Made by a program: the position numbers and the translations under genes. The notes below the pieces were generated by a model. The model worked only from the letters and a program-made list of their open reading frames with translations, had not been told where the DNA came from and searched no databases. From Lachnospiraceae bacterium JC7 (GTDB lineage Bacteria; Bacillota; Clostridia; Lachnospirales; Lachnospiraceae): a DNA stretch of 64,000 bases. Positions 1 through 8,926 of the stretch are shown piece by piece (position 1 is the stretch's first letter; each line of letters starts with the position of its first letter). The DNA is taken from the NCBI GenBank assembly GCA_000513555.1, contig ALYD01000009.1:1-64000 (forward strand), in the 5' to 3' direction.

Positions 1-27
1 CACACTGTCATCAAGCATTAAAAAAGG

Positions 28-57
28 TGGACGGAATCATATTAATGAATCCGTCCA
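28..57 (-). terminator. Rho-independent terminator of the surface protein gene
   Basis: A 9-bp inverted repeat (TGGACGGAT with ATCCGTCCA) lies about 54 bases past the stop codon at 111. Read on the minus strand it is followed by a run of T, as expected for an intrinsic terminator. The plus-strand side is followed by only four T, so termination there would be weak. Confidence 0.75.
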
Positions 58-110
58 TTTTATGAAGAAGCGTTTATTTATTAGCGTAAATAGCTGTCAA
101 ATAATTCATT

Positions 111-3100
111 TCACTTTTCTGACTTTGCTTTAACCCTTGCAGATCTTCTCCTAATATACTCTTCTGTTGAAACACCTGCGATTGCTGCAGCAAAGAGTAA
201 TAACCATCCATTTCTGAAAGGCTTATTCTGTGTTACTGATGATAATTCTGAATTAACATTAGTGTTTTCGTTTGTAGAAGAATCACCGGCTGTGCTGAAT
301 CGTGTTGCACCGAGGACAGCCTTGTCTTCGTCTATTGCAGATTTAAGATCAGAGTTCTTCTCGTTTATTGCAAATTCAGAGTGAGAATTCTCTTTTACTC
401 TTGTAGCGCCAAGAACTGCTCTGTCTGACTTGGCAGATGCTCTCTCCACAGAAGCTTTCTTTGTGGCTGTTAAATTATCTGAGCCTGTTGTAACTGCAGA
501 ATTATCGATTGTTCCGATTCTTGTAGCACCAAGAACTGCCCGCTCTGCTTCAGCTTGCTGAGGTGCATTAATTGTAGTTGAAGCGGCTATGGAGTCAGAT
601 TCAGCTGAAGATGAATCTGAACCACTTGAAGAAGAACCTGAGCTACTTGAGCCTGAACCACTTGTTGAAGAACCAGAGCCGCCTGCTGAGGATCCTGAGC
701 CACTTATTGAAGAACCTGAACCACCGTCTGCCGAGTTTGATCCGGCTTCAGCTACTGCTTTATCAAGCTCCTTCTGCTTGCTGTCAAGGCTTGCCTTGGC
801 TTCTTCAAGACTTGTTTCTGCAGCTTCCAGAGTTTCCTTAGCTGTTTCAAGCTCAGTCTTTGCATCTTCGAGCTTACCGTTAAGAGTTTCTATAGTTGTA
901 GAAAGCTTAGCCTTGTTAGCTTCGTTTGATACAGAGAGTTCATGTATCTTATTCTGAAGTTCATTAACCTTTATCTGAGCAGACTCAACATCTGTTAATG
1001 CAGTAACTGCTTTTTTCTGCAGAGCATCATAAGATTTGAGTGCATCTTCACAAGCCTTAGCAGCTCTCTCAACAGCTTCGTTGTCCCTGTTTTCGGCTCT
1101 GGTCATAGCTGCATTTTTTATATTCTCTTTGTTTTTTGCAGCTTCTTTAAGCCTGGAAACCTCGTCTAATAGGTCTTTGTATTCTTTTGCTAAAATGTTT
1201 GCCGTTTTTTCTGCATCAGCTAAAGCTTTGTCAGCATCCAGCTTATTGTAGACTGTCTGCCATGCATCGGATAGTTTCTTTTTCTCTTCATAATCATTAT
1301 TGGCTGCAATAGCTTTAGCGTTGGCTTCGTTCCAAGCAGTTATAGCGCTTTCATCAAAATTTCTGTAATTAGATTCGGCGGTTTCGGCTTCGGATTGCTT
1401 TGTATTATAGTTGTCGTTTTTTATTTTAGCAGTCTCTTTTAATACGGATAGCTGTTCATTTGCTGCTTTTCCTGCATCTATGGCAGCCTGTTCAGTCTGG
1501 CTGACTCTAGTATAGTTTGTAAAGGTGTTTGAAACTAAATTTGATGCAGCTGTTTGTGCATCGGTTATGTAGCTGTTTCTGGAAATTAGGATTCCACTGG
1601 TTTCGCCAGAAAAACGTTCACCTTCTACTAGCCATAACTTATATTTTTCGCGGAATCGTTCAAAAACTTCAATATTATTACCTTTTTCATCAGTGTGAAA
1701 ATCAAAGTAACGATCGATGCCGTCTATGTTTACTTTAAAATAGTGGGTACCTATATCAAAGTTTTTATCTAGAACTGAACTAATAGCATGTCCTTTATAT
1801 AGTTCTTGAATAAGTGGAAATGCTACATGCGCTAAATTATACTTAGGAGCAGTATTTTCATGTACCTTAGCTATAAATATATTTTTTTCAATATCTTCAT
1901 TAAGTTTTGTTTGTGCAGCTAAAGCGTTATTATACTCACTTTCGGCGGCTGATACTCGTCCGGCTGCTTCATTTCCATCTTCAATAGCCTTGTTGGCTTT
2001 TTCTACTGCTCCATCTGCAGTATCTTTTTCTGTTTTTGTTATTTCGAGAGCTGCTGCAGTATCGTTCATTTTCTTTTCAGCAGTTGCTTTATTTTGTAGA
2101 GCAGAATCTTTAGCATCTGCTAAAGAGGTTGCTTCTTTTTCTGCACTGTTTTTCAGCCCTTCAGCTATACAGGTTGCCTCGTTTGCTTTCGCTAGCTCAT
2201 TTTTTGCATTATCGATGGAAATGTCTTTATTTTCTGATATAGGATTATTTTCTAAATTCTCATACTCTTTCTGAGCTTTTTCTGCCCGACTCTTCGCTTC
2301 TTCTACAAGACCATCGGCAGAATCTGCCAGTTCTTTCTTGGCTGTAGCGAGATCGTCTGCTTTTTTTACAGCTTTCTCAGCAGCTTCATAGTTTTCCGTA
2401 GCAGTTTTTGCGGCTTCGTCAATCTCATCTTTTACAGCCTGTTCTACAGCGGACTTCTTTTCTTCTACTGTTTTTTTGGCCTCGGTTATCTGCTTTTCAA
2501 GAACCACAGCCTTTGTCTTTGCTGTTTCAAGGTCCTCTTTTGCCTTTTCAGCATCTTCACCTGTCTTTGAGATGGCCGCATCATAGTTCTTTTGAGCTAT
2601 TTCAAGTTCACTGAGAGCCTGAGTGTAATCCTTCTCGAGGTTTTCATAATTTGCCTCTGCAGTAACCAGTTCTTCTTTTGCTTCTGTAACGGCTTCTTCC
2701 GCCTTTTTAACAGCTTCGTTGGCTTTTGCCACGTCTGTTGATGTACCTTCTTTTATAGTTGCGGCTTTAACAATTTCCTTTGTTTCCTTTAAGTTTCCGT
2801 TTATCTTATTGACTGTCTCTTCTACGCTGGCGGTTTCCTTAGTAACAGACTCAACAACATCAGTGGTACTTTCGATTTTATCTGCAGCCTCGGCTAAAGC
2901 TTTCTCTGCGCCTGTAAGTTCAGTGATGTCTCCAATAAGGGCGGCCTTATCTTCACCGGTTACAGTTTCAACTGCATCTGATAATTCGGAATATGACTCC
3001 TTGACAGCCTTATTCTTTTCTTCTCCGACGATAGGCTCGGTTTTGTTTTCTGAATCCGATTCTGCGCGTGTATCTGATACAGTAGTGGTACTTTCTGAGC

Positions 3101-3494
3101 CGGAAGTTACTTCATCATCAGATCCGGTACCCTCAGTTTCTGCGCCGGTTTCATTTGAGTCAGCTGCGTTGCCCTTGTCGTTTGTGCTGTCAGCAGTTTT
3201 ATCATCCTTTACACTGTCATTTTTTTCAGCTGTATCGATGGCAACTTTTACATCATCAACACTCTTCTCTACATCAGCTAAACTATCATTAAAGCTCTTA
3301 TCAGCGTCTTCTACATCATTAGATGTGGTTTCATTAGAAGTGTTTTCTGTAACAGATTCATAAGCTGAGTTATCTTCAGTTGAGTGTTCTGACACTTCCT
3401 CGGCAAGCGCTGTCATGGGCTGAAGGACCATGCTTGCTGTAAGACCGATTGCCAATGTTGTTACGATCTTCTTGTTAATGTTATTCTTTTTCAT
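111..3494 (-). CDS. Large secreted coiled-coil surface protein with triple AVLGATR motif
   Basis: 1127 residues. It begins with a classic signal peptide (basic MKKNNINKK, hydrophobic stretch, cleavage near ALA-EE). An acidic Ser/Thr-rich stretch follows to about residue 150. Then come hundreds of residues of Ala/Glu/Lys heptad-like sequence, surely coiled coil. This is interrupted at about residues 530-650 by a more globular stretch rich in aromatic residues. Residues 920-972 are a Gly/Ser linker. After it AVLGATR occurs three times (DNA 519-539, 399-419, 300-320), 40 and 33 residues apart. The C-terminus has one hydrophobic segment (NGWLLLFAAAIAG) and a basic tail, like a membrane or wall anchor, but no LPXTG was found. 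Function is unknown; adhesion or a stalk-like surface role is an inference. It is monocistronic, with its own terminator. A GGAG lies 16 bases before the start, so the RBS is weak. Confidence 0.85.
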   Translation of the reverse strand: MKKNNINKKIVTTLAIGLTASMVLQPMTALAEEVSEHSTEDNSAYESVTENTSNETTSNDVEDADKSFNDSLADVEKSVDDVKVAIDTAEKNDSVKDDKTADSTNDKGNAADSNETGAETEGTGSDDEVTSGSESTTTVSDTRAESDSENKTEPIVGEEKNKAVKESYSELSDAVETVTGEDKAALIGDITELTGAEKALAEAADKIESTTDVVESVTKETASVEETVNKINGNLKETKEIVKAATIKEGTSTDVAKANEAVKKAEEAVTEAKEELVTAEANYENLEKDYTQALSELEIAQKNYDAAISKTGEDAEKAKEDLETAKTKAVVLEKQITEAKKTVEEKKSAVEQAVKDEIDEAAKTATENYEAAEKAVKKADDLATAKKELADSADGLVEEAKSRAEKAQKEYENLENNPISENKDISIDNAKNELAKANEATCIAEGLKNSAEKEATSLADAKDSALQNKATAEKKMNDTAAALEITKTEKDTADGAVEKANKAIEDGNEAAGRVSAAESEYNNALAAQTKLNEDIEKNIFIAKVHENTAPKYNLAHVAFPLIQELYKGHAISSVLDKNFDIGTHYFKVNIDGIDRYFDFHTDEKGNNIEVFERFREKYKLWLVEGERFSGETSGILISRNSYITDAQTAASNLVSNTFTNYTRVSQTEQAAIDAGKAANEQLSVLKETAKIKNDNYNTKQSEAETAESNYRNFDESAITAWNEANAKAIAANNDYEEKKKLSDAWQTVYNKLDADKALADAEKTANILAKEYKDLLDEVSRLKEAAKNKENIKNAAMTRAENRDNEAVERAAKACEDALKSYDALQKKAVTALTDVESAQIKVNELQNKIHELSVSNEANKAKLSTTIETLNGKLEDAKTELETAKETLEAAETSLEEAKASLDSKQKELDKAVAEAGSNSADGGSGSSISGSGSSAGGSGSSTSGSGSSSSGSSSSGSDSSSAESDSIAASTTINAPQQAEAERAVLGATRIGTIDNSAVTTGSDNLTATKKASVERASAKSDRAVLGATRVKENSHSEFAINEKNSDLKSAIDEDKAVLGATRFSTAGDSSTNENTNVNSELSSVTQNKPFRNGWLLLFAAAIAGVSTEEYIRRRSARVKAKSEK

Positions 3495-3703
3495 ACCATA
3501 CTACCCCGTTCTCCAGTGATCAAACACAGCACATAAGCCGTGTAGCCTAATGGGGACATGCTACAGTATGAACTATTAAAGAAATCATCAAAAAGGCATA
3601 GGTGGAGTGTATTCTTAACAATAATTATTAGGTGGAAATTTCGTTTTATTTAAAAACACTGAAAAAGACATTCTAATATCATAAAAAATCAATGTTTTTT
3701 GCC

Positions 3704-3740
3704 GTAAAAAAAGATCCATAGCACTTAAGCTACGGATCTT
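3704..3740 (-). terminator. Terminator of the ktr-kdp operon
   Basis: The arms AAGATCCGTAGC and GCTATGGATCTT pair with one mismatch around a short loop. On the minus strand they are followed by seven T. It lies about 70 bases past the kdpE stop. The remaining bases between 3495 and 3811 hold only an AT-rich stretch that should contain the promoter of the surface protein gene. Confidence 0.85.
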
Positions 3741-3811
3741 CATAAATACTATAGATCGGTTCGTAATATGTAATTCAGGTGAAATATAGAACCTGTCTGT
3801 CAGCCGGGTGT

Positions 3812-4522
3812 TCAGTCTACCTTAAGCATTCTGTATCCGATGCCTATGTGTGTCTGAATATAATGCGGAGAATCCGGGAGGGCTTCCAGTTTCTTCCTCA
3901 GTGTAACCATAAAGACTCTCAGGGATGCTATATCATTGTCCCAGCTCTTTCCCCAGATATTCTGGGTGATGTAAGTGTGAGTAAGCACCTTGCCAGTATT
4001 CTTCGCCAAAAGGCAGAGCAGCTTATATTCCATGGGAGTGAGCTTCAGCTCCTCTCCGTCCAGATAGGCACAGCCGGCTGAGTATTCTATCTTCAGCTTG
4101 CCGTTTGTGTAGACCGAACTGTCGGAAGCAGAATCATTCTTCATAAGAGCAAGACGCCTTACGGTAACTCTGAGTCTGGCCAGAAGTTCTTCCACGGAGA
4201 AGGGCTTCGTCAGATAGTCGTCTGCACCTGCGTCCAATGCTTCTATCTTGTCTGCATCATCGCTCCTGGCGCTTATGACTATGACAGGCATGTTGGACCA
4301 GCTTCGTATCTGTTTTATGACTTCTATTCCGTCCATATCCGGCAGCCCGAGATCCAGAAAAACCACGTCAGGATTGTGTGATGATGCCATCATGACGGCC
4401 TCATTTCCGTTCTGGGCTTTTAAAAATCTGTAATCATGGGTCTTTAATGTGGTTATGATGAGATTCTGTATAGGGATATCATCTTCTACCACCAAAACAA
4501 CAGGACTGTTGGAATTATTCAT
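3812..4522 (-). CDS. kdpE: KdpE-like response regulator (OmpR family)
   Basis: 236 residues. The receiver domain (about 7-120) has the acidic pocket VVEDD, phospho-acceptor Asp57 in FLDLGLPD, the Ser of VISARS and Lys of TKPFS. The C-terminal winged helix (about 140-233) shows the OmpR/PhoB pattern LTPMEYKLL and ends in the TH-IGIGYRM hairpin typical of KdpE. It is the last gene of a minus-strand run ktrB-ktrA-kdpD-kdpE, 61 bases after kdpD, with AGAGG before its ATG. In known systems KdpE activates potassium uptake genes. No kdpFABC is nearby, so the likely target here is the ktr operon itself, which is an inference. Confidence 0.88.
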   Translation of the reverse strand: MNNSNSPVVLVVEDDIPIQNLIITTLKTHDYRFLKAQNGNEAVMMASSHNPDVVFLDLGLPDMDGIEVIKQIRSWSNMPVIVISARSDDADKIEALDAGADDYLTKPFSVEELLARLRVTVRRLALMKNDSASDSSVYTNGKLKIEYSAGCAYLDGEELKLTPMEYKLLCLLAKNTGKVLTHTYITQNIWGKSWDNDIASLRVFMVTLRKKLEALPDSPHYIQTHIGIGYRMLKVD

Positions 4523-4583
4523 TTGAACCTCTTCTGTTTGTTATTTCGCCTGAACCATCATTCAAAAAACCGGTCAGGCTTCA

Positions 4584-6566
4584 TCATATAGTTATCTTTG
4601 CAGCGTCTGAGTCCGTCGGCAATTCTATTTCGAAGCAGCAACCTGTGGGAACATTGTCCCTTAAGGTTATCTTTCCGTTGTGAGCTTCAATTATGGATTT
4701 GCATAGTGCAAGACCCAGGCCCAGCCCTCTTCGTCCGTCAGCCACCTTGGACTGTCCGGTATAGAACATTTCAAAGACATGGGGCTTTACAGCATCGGGT
4801 ATGCCGGGACCGTTATCAATGACACTGACTACCACCGCATCCTTCCGCTGTTCGCTGCGAATGCAGATCTCGGAGCCTGTCTGGGTGTTCTTTATGGCAT
4901 TGTTTATGAGATTGATAAGTACCTGCATGATGAGTTTGGCATCCATATTGACGAGAATAATGTCGTCGTTGTTCTCAATGCTCACATGATGCTGGCATAC
5001 ATTTCTGTCCACATGCTTCAGGGCTTCATCGATAACGTCGTTCAGTACATCCATGGACATATGGAGTTCCATCTGACCGTTTTCGATACGGGAAATGGAA
5101 AGGAGATTTTCCACCAGATCCACCAGCCATTCGGAATCGTCATAGATATCCGAGAATATCTGCTTCAGTGTATCCTTATCCAGCTGCTCGAAGTGTCTCA
5201 GGAGATTACTGGCATTTCCCGATATGGACGTGAGGGGTGTGCGGATATCATGGGATATGGAGCGCAGAAGGTTGGATCTCAGCTGCTCATTTCGAACCAT
5301 GATGGAAGCCTTTTCCTTTTCCTCTGCATTTCGCAGGCTTTCAAGTGCCAGTGCACACTCTCCAAGTATAGACATAAAAACGCTGTTTTCAAAGGTCTCC
5401 AGTGGAATACCGTTCAACCGGATGGCGATGACACCGTAGCAGTAGTCATTGAGACAAATGGCATGATACTGGGCTCTGGCCAGACTGTATCTTTCCATCC
5501 TGAGTCCCGCCGCCTGCTGGTTGTTGAATACCCAGTCTGCTATCTCGCGTTCATTTTCGTCTGAGGTCTCATCCTCATCGGAAAAGCTGGATGAATTGAA
5601 GGCAGCTTCCCTTCCGAGATGTCCCTTTTCATCCCGGGGATATACGATAACATCCTTATCCAGAAGGGTAATAATCTGAAATGCCGTTATTCTGATCACG
5701 TCCTCTGACCTTTCGGCCTTCTGAAGAAGCTGGTTGGTATCAAAAAGGACCTTGGCCCTGAAGGCTTCCCTGGCAGACTGCTGCGCATTTTTCTTCAATT
5801 TGTTGGCAAGAGATCCTGTGATCAGGGATGACAGCAGCATGATTCCGAAGGTGACAACGTATTCAGTCTCATAGGTGTGAAAGCTGAATTTTGGCTCGAT
5901 AAAGAACCAGTTAAAAAGAAGCACGCTTGCAAGGGACCCTATTCCACTGTAAAAGGGGCTTACTGTTATGACTGAGATCACCAGAACTCCAAGTATGAAG
6001 ACTGTTATGATATTTGATTCTGAAAAACCGAATAATGTAAAAATCAGTCCTAGCCCTGTAGATGCCATAAGTAAAAGCAGTGTAAGTATGGCATCCTTCA
6101 GTGTTGGACGGATCTGATCGGTGATGTGGGTTTTTTCCTTTTGCTGTTTCAGGTCTGCAACGGAGTCCGGGATGATATAAACGTCCACATCGGGAGCATT
6201 GAGAATGATCTGCTCAGTAAGTGACATTTTTCCCAGAAGGTGACGGCGTCTGGTGCCGCTCCTTCCCACAACTATCTTTGTGGTATTGGATATGTGGGCG
6301 TATTCTGCGATCTGAAGAGGAACATCATCACCGATTATGGTGGTGATGGAAGCACCGTTTTCTTCGGCGTATTTTATGTTGCTGCGTAATCTGAATTTGT
6401 CTTTTTCCGGAAGGCTGTCGTAATTTGCCGGTTTGATATACAGGGCCGTGAGTGTTGCGTGAAAGGCCTCCGCCATTCTGGCGGCAGCTTTAATAACTTT
6501 GGGATTTGAGGGAGATGGTGATATGCACACCAGTATATGCTCTTCCTGTTCCATACTTTTGTTCAT
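4584..6566 (-). CDS. kdpD: Short KdpD-like sensor histidine kinase (Usp-DUF4118-GAF-HisKA)
   Basis: 660 residues from the ATG at 6566, chosen because AAAGGAA lies 8 bases upstream. An in-frame upstream start at 6599 has no such site. The N-terminal KdpD domain with its Walker motif is absent, and the protein starts directly with a Usp-like domain (about 8-135). This domain holds S16-P-S18, 20 residues, then LTALY at 39-43. That closely matches the SXS-X20-FTAXY motif reported for c-di-AMP binding in staphylococcal KdpD, with F replaced by L. Four membrane helices (about 160-255) follow, then a GAF-like region, the H-box SHDIRTPL, the N-box NLINNAIKNT and the G-boxes DNGPGIP and GLGLGLAL. It is probably a membrane sensor of potassium status that phosphorylates the neighbouring KdpE. 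Confidence 0.87.
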   Translation of the reverse strand: MNKSMEQEEHILVCISPSPSNPKVIKAAARMAEAFHATLTALYIKPANYDSLPEKDKFRLRSNIKYAEENGASITTIIGDDVPLQIAEYAHISNTTKIVVGRSGTRRRHLLGKMSLTEQIILNAPDVDVYIIPDSVADLKQQKEKTHITDQIRPTLKDAILTLLLLMASTGLGLIFTLFGFSESNIITVFILGVLVISVITVSPFYSGIGSLASVLLFNWFFIEPKFSFHTYETEYVVTFGIMLLSSLITGSLANKLKKNAQQSAREAFRAKVLFDTNQLLQKAERSEDVIRITAFQIITLLDKDVIVYPRDEKGHLGREAAFNSSSFSDEDETSDENEREIADWVFNNQQAAGLRMERYSLARAQYHAICLNDYCYGVIAIRLNGIPLETFENSVFMSILGECALALESLRNAEEKEKASIMVRNEQLRSNLLRSISHDIRTPLTSISGNASNLLRHFEQLDKDTLKQIFSDIYDDSEWLVDLVENLLSISRIENGQMELHMSMDVLNDVIDEALKHVDRNVCQHHVSIENNDDIILVNMDAKLIMQVLINLINNAIKNTQTGSEICIRSEQRKDAVVVSVIDNGPGIPDAVKPHVFEMFYTGQSKVADGRRGLGLGLALCKSIIEAHNGKITLRDNVPTGCCFEIELPTDSDAAKITI

Positions 6567-6587
6567 TATTCTGTTCCTTTTATATGA

Positions 6588-6655
6588 TATAAGTGTCATA
6601 AGTCTATCTCACAGAGCCCGCACGGGCGGTTGGATATCGACTTTTGACACTCATG
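6588..6655. repeat. Intergenic imperfect palindrome, copy A
   Basis: Read on the minus strand, the arm GTGTCAAAAGTCGATATC is answered by GAGATAGACTTATGACAC. Between them lies a smaller GC-rich hairpin (GCCCG-TG-CGGGC). It fills most of the ktrA-kdpD gap and ends 21 bases before the kdpD start. Related palindromes occur at 15057, 42447, 57004 and 60684, each also just upstream of a minus-strand start codon. Confidence 0.75.
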
Positions 6656-6679
6656 TCTTTTTTATATTTCATAAATGTA

Positions 6680-7327
6680 TCACATGTGGAAGCATTTCCG
6701 GATGGATCTCTGTTCACCCAGCACCAGCATGGTCTTTCCGCTGTCCAGTACCATCTCCGGCGTGACGGTCAGGTTCATTTTACCATTTTCCTTCACAGCC
6801 ATGATGTTTATGCCGTATTTCTTTCTTATGTCAATGTTTCCGATGGTCTTTCCTTCCCACTCTTTAGGTATAGGCACCTCAAATATAGCATAATTTTCGT
6901 CCAGTTTTATGTAATCGAGGATATGATCCGAGGCATAACGTATGGCTGCCCACTCTGCTATCTGCTTTTCCGGACTGATGACTTCATCCGCACCGTTCCT
7001 TAAGAGGAACTTTGCCTGAACCTCGCGGTCTGCCCTGGACACTACCATCTTTCCCCCCAGCTCCTTGAGAAGTGATGTGGTTTCCAGCGAGCTCTGGAAA
7101 TCTCCGCCTATGGTCACTATGCAGACATCATAGTTATTGATACCGAGGGAACGAAGGAAGGCCTCGTTTGTGCTGTCTCCTATCTGGGCATCCGTAACGA
7201 GAGGAAGGATGCTGTTTATACGATCTTCATCCTTGTCCACTGCCATGACTTCATGACCGAGTGAATGGAATTCTCTTGCAAGGAGTGAACCGAAACGATT
7301 CACTCCTATAAGTAAAATTGATTTCAT
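6680..7327 (-). CDS. ktrA: KtrA/TrkA potassium channel gating subunit (RCK)
   Basis: 215 residues from the ATG at 7327, which has GGAGG five bases upstream. A TTG twelve bases earlier overlaps that RBS and is rejected. The RCK_N Rossmann domain (about 1-125) shows GVNRFG and the acidic VDKDEDR that reads NAD/ATP ribose. The RCK_C domain (about 130-215) carries IPKEWEGKTIGNIDIRKKYG and a final beta-hairpin VLDSGKTMLVLG. As a cytoplasmic ring it gates KtrB/TrkH in response to nucleotides. RCK_C domains of this family can also bind c-di-AMP, which is known for the family but not visible here. It lies 40 bases after ktrB. Confidence 0.9.
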   Translation of the reverse strand: MKSILLIGVNRFGSLLAREFHSLGHEVMAVDKDEDRINSILPLVTDAQIGDSTNEAFLRSLGINNYDVCIVTIGGDFQSSLETTSLLKELGGKMVVSRADREVQAKFLLRNGADEVISPEKQIAEWAAIRYASDHILDYIKLDENYAIFEVPIPKEWEGKTIGNIDIRKKYGINIMAVKENGKMNLTVTPEMVLDSGKTMLVLGEQRSIRKCFHM

Positions 7328-7367
7328 TATTGCCTCCAAAGGACAAGAGTGAAAAATGAATTCTGTT

Positions 7368-8702
7368 TCATCCTACATTTATCTTCTCTATCGGGCATCT
7401 CGCCACTTCCATGCCGGTACTGTTCACAGCGGCGAAAAGAAGTGTAAGTCCTCCTACTCTTCCGAAGAACATGAGAAGTATAAGTATCATATGCGAAAAC
7501 ATACTGAGGCCTGGGGTGAGTCCCAGAGACAGTCCGACGGTACCTATGGCTGAAGCTGTTTCAAAGATACAGGTCTCGATTGGGACATTGTCAAAAACAC
7601 TTATGATAAAGGCTCCGAAAAGAGTGAGGTAGATATACATCAGCATAAGGGTAGCCGCACTTTTAACTGTAGAATCCTCTATGCGGCGGTCAAACAGCTG
7701 TGGGCTCTTCTTTCTCCGGACTATGGCCATGAAATTGGCACAGAGAACACCCAGAGTTGTGGTCTTCATACCTCCTGCTGTGGATCCGGGAGAGCCTCCG
7801 ATAAGCATCAGCACCACAATGAGGGCGCGGCTCGCACTGGACATAAGAGAAAGGTCAAAGGTATTGAAGCCTGCTGTACGCGGAGTTATGGCCTGAAACA
7901 GAGAAAGGCATAAGCGTTGCTTCAGAGGGAGCATGGAAAAATCGTAAAAGAAAAATATGGCTGTCGGTATGGTTATGAGCATGAAGGTGGTTGTAAGTAT
8001 CACCTTGCTCTGCATCCTGTAGTGCTTGAAATCAAGCTTATGGACAGCCAGATCCTCCCATGTGAGGAAACCTATACCTCCCACTACGATAAGAAGAGAT
8101 ATGGGAAGGATGATGGATATGTCATCACTGAGAGCAGTTAATGATGAGAATGCTCCCGACTTGTTGCCCATAAGATCAAATCCTGCATTACAAAAGGCCG
8201 ACACTGAATGGAATATCGCCATCCATATGCCCTTTGTACCGAATCTAGAGCAGAATGAAGGCAGCATCATGAGGGCGCCTGCAGCCTCTGTCAAAAAAGA
8301 TACCTTAAAAATGAAGGAAGTCATCTTGACTATGCCGCCGATATGGTGGGCGGAAATGCTGTCCTGCAGCATGCTTCGCTGAAGAAGAGATATCTTTCTT
8401 CCGGCAACTGTTGCTATAAATGCTGTTACGGATATGATGCCCAGACCGCCTATCTGAATAAGAAGCATGATGATAAACTGCCCGAATGCTGACCAGTAGC
8501 TTGCGGTATCACGGACTACCAGACCTGTAACGCATACTGCGGAAGTAGAGGTAAAAAGAGCCTCTTCTACTGAGGTCCAGTGCCCGGAGGCTGAAGATAC
8601 AGGCAGCGTAAGAAGCAGCGCGCCTGCAACTATCACGCTAAGAAAACCTATTATTATGATCTGGAAAGAAGTGAGCTTTTTCTCCAGTATATCTATATTC
8701 AT
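7368..8702 (-). CDS. ktrB: KtrB/TrkH potassium translocating subunit
   Basis: 444 residues. Four repeated M1-P-M2 units are visible through their filter segments: TSAVCVTGLVV, SAFCNAGFDLMG, TPRTAGFNTFD and AIGTVGLSLG. At least eight hydrophobic helices fit the TrkH/KtrB/HKT fold. Two adjacent ATGs lie after GGAGGG. The second (8702) has better spacing, so it is used; the other adds one Met. First gene of the potassium operon; the potassium (or Na-coupled potassium) ion passes through this subunit under control of KtrA. Confidence 0.9.
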   Translation of the reverse strand: MNIDILEKKLTSFQIIIIGFLSVIVAGALLLTLPVSSASGHWTSVEEALFTSTSAVCVTGLVVRDTASYWSAFGQFIIMLLIQIGGLGIISVTAFIATVAGRKISLLQRSMLQDSISAHHIGGIVKMTSFIFKVSFLTEAAGALMMLPSFCSRFGTKGIWMAIFHSVSAFCNAGFDLMGNKSGAFSSLTALSDDISIILPISLLIVVGGIGFLTWEDLAVHKLDFKHYRMQSKVILTTTFMLITIPTAIFFFYDFSMLPLKQRLCLSLFQAITPRTAGFNTFDLSLMSSASRALIVVLMLIGGSPGSTAGGMKTTTLGVLCANFMAIVRRKKSPQLFDRRIEDSTVKSAATLMLMYIYLTLFGAFIISVFDNVPIETCIFETASAIGTVGLSLGLTPGLSMFSHMILILLMFFGRVGGLTLLFAAVNSTGMEVARCPIEKINVG

Positions 8703-8736
8703 CATGACCCTCCATAGTCTTATTCCTGTCCATTCA

Positions 8737-8772
8737 TGCCCGTGCTGACATCGGATAACTCAGCCCGGGGCA
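8737..8772 (-). promoter_or_regulatory. Hairpin in the ktrB leader
   Basis: On the minus strand TGCCC and GGGCA, then GCTGA and TCAGC, pair around an 11-base loop, with a small internal loop. It ends 34 bases before the ktrB start and has no T run, so it is not a terminator. It may be an operator or mRNA structure; its role is unknown. Confidence 0.4.
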
Positions 8773-8861
8773 CTTTCACTTATGGTATATGATACAGATG
8801 ATCTGACAAAGATGGTGTTAAGGATATGATGACTGATATTAAGATTGTATTAATGAATCAA

Positions 8862-8907
8862 ATACCCATGCCGGAACCTGACAAAGGTTTTATTTCGGCA
8901 TGGGTAT
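8862..8907 (-). terminator. Probable terminator of pcrA
   Basis: A perfect 12-bp repeat (ATACCCATGCCG / CGGCATGGGTAT) with a 22-base loop lies about 20 bases after the pcrA stop. The T run on the minus strand is short (TATTTGATT). Confidence 0.6.
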
Positions 8908-8926
8908 CGTAAATTTATATCGGGTT

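Noticed and set aside
111-320. LPXTG sorting signal at the surface protein C-terminus
   Set aside because: No LPXTG-like sequence before the hydrophobic segment; the AVLGATR repeats are different and are reported separately.
2719-3363. 214-codon plus-strand open frame opposite the surface protein
   Set aside because: Mirror of a Ser/Glu/Ala-rich coding sequence; gives low-complexity Ser/Val/Thr, no RBS; the minus frame has a signal peptide and clear domain pattern.
4779-5564. 261-codon plus-strand open frame opposite kdpD
   Set aside because: Antisense to conserved histidine kinase domains; no family resemblance and no ribosome site.
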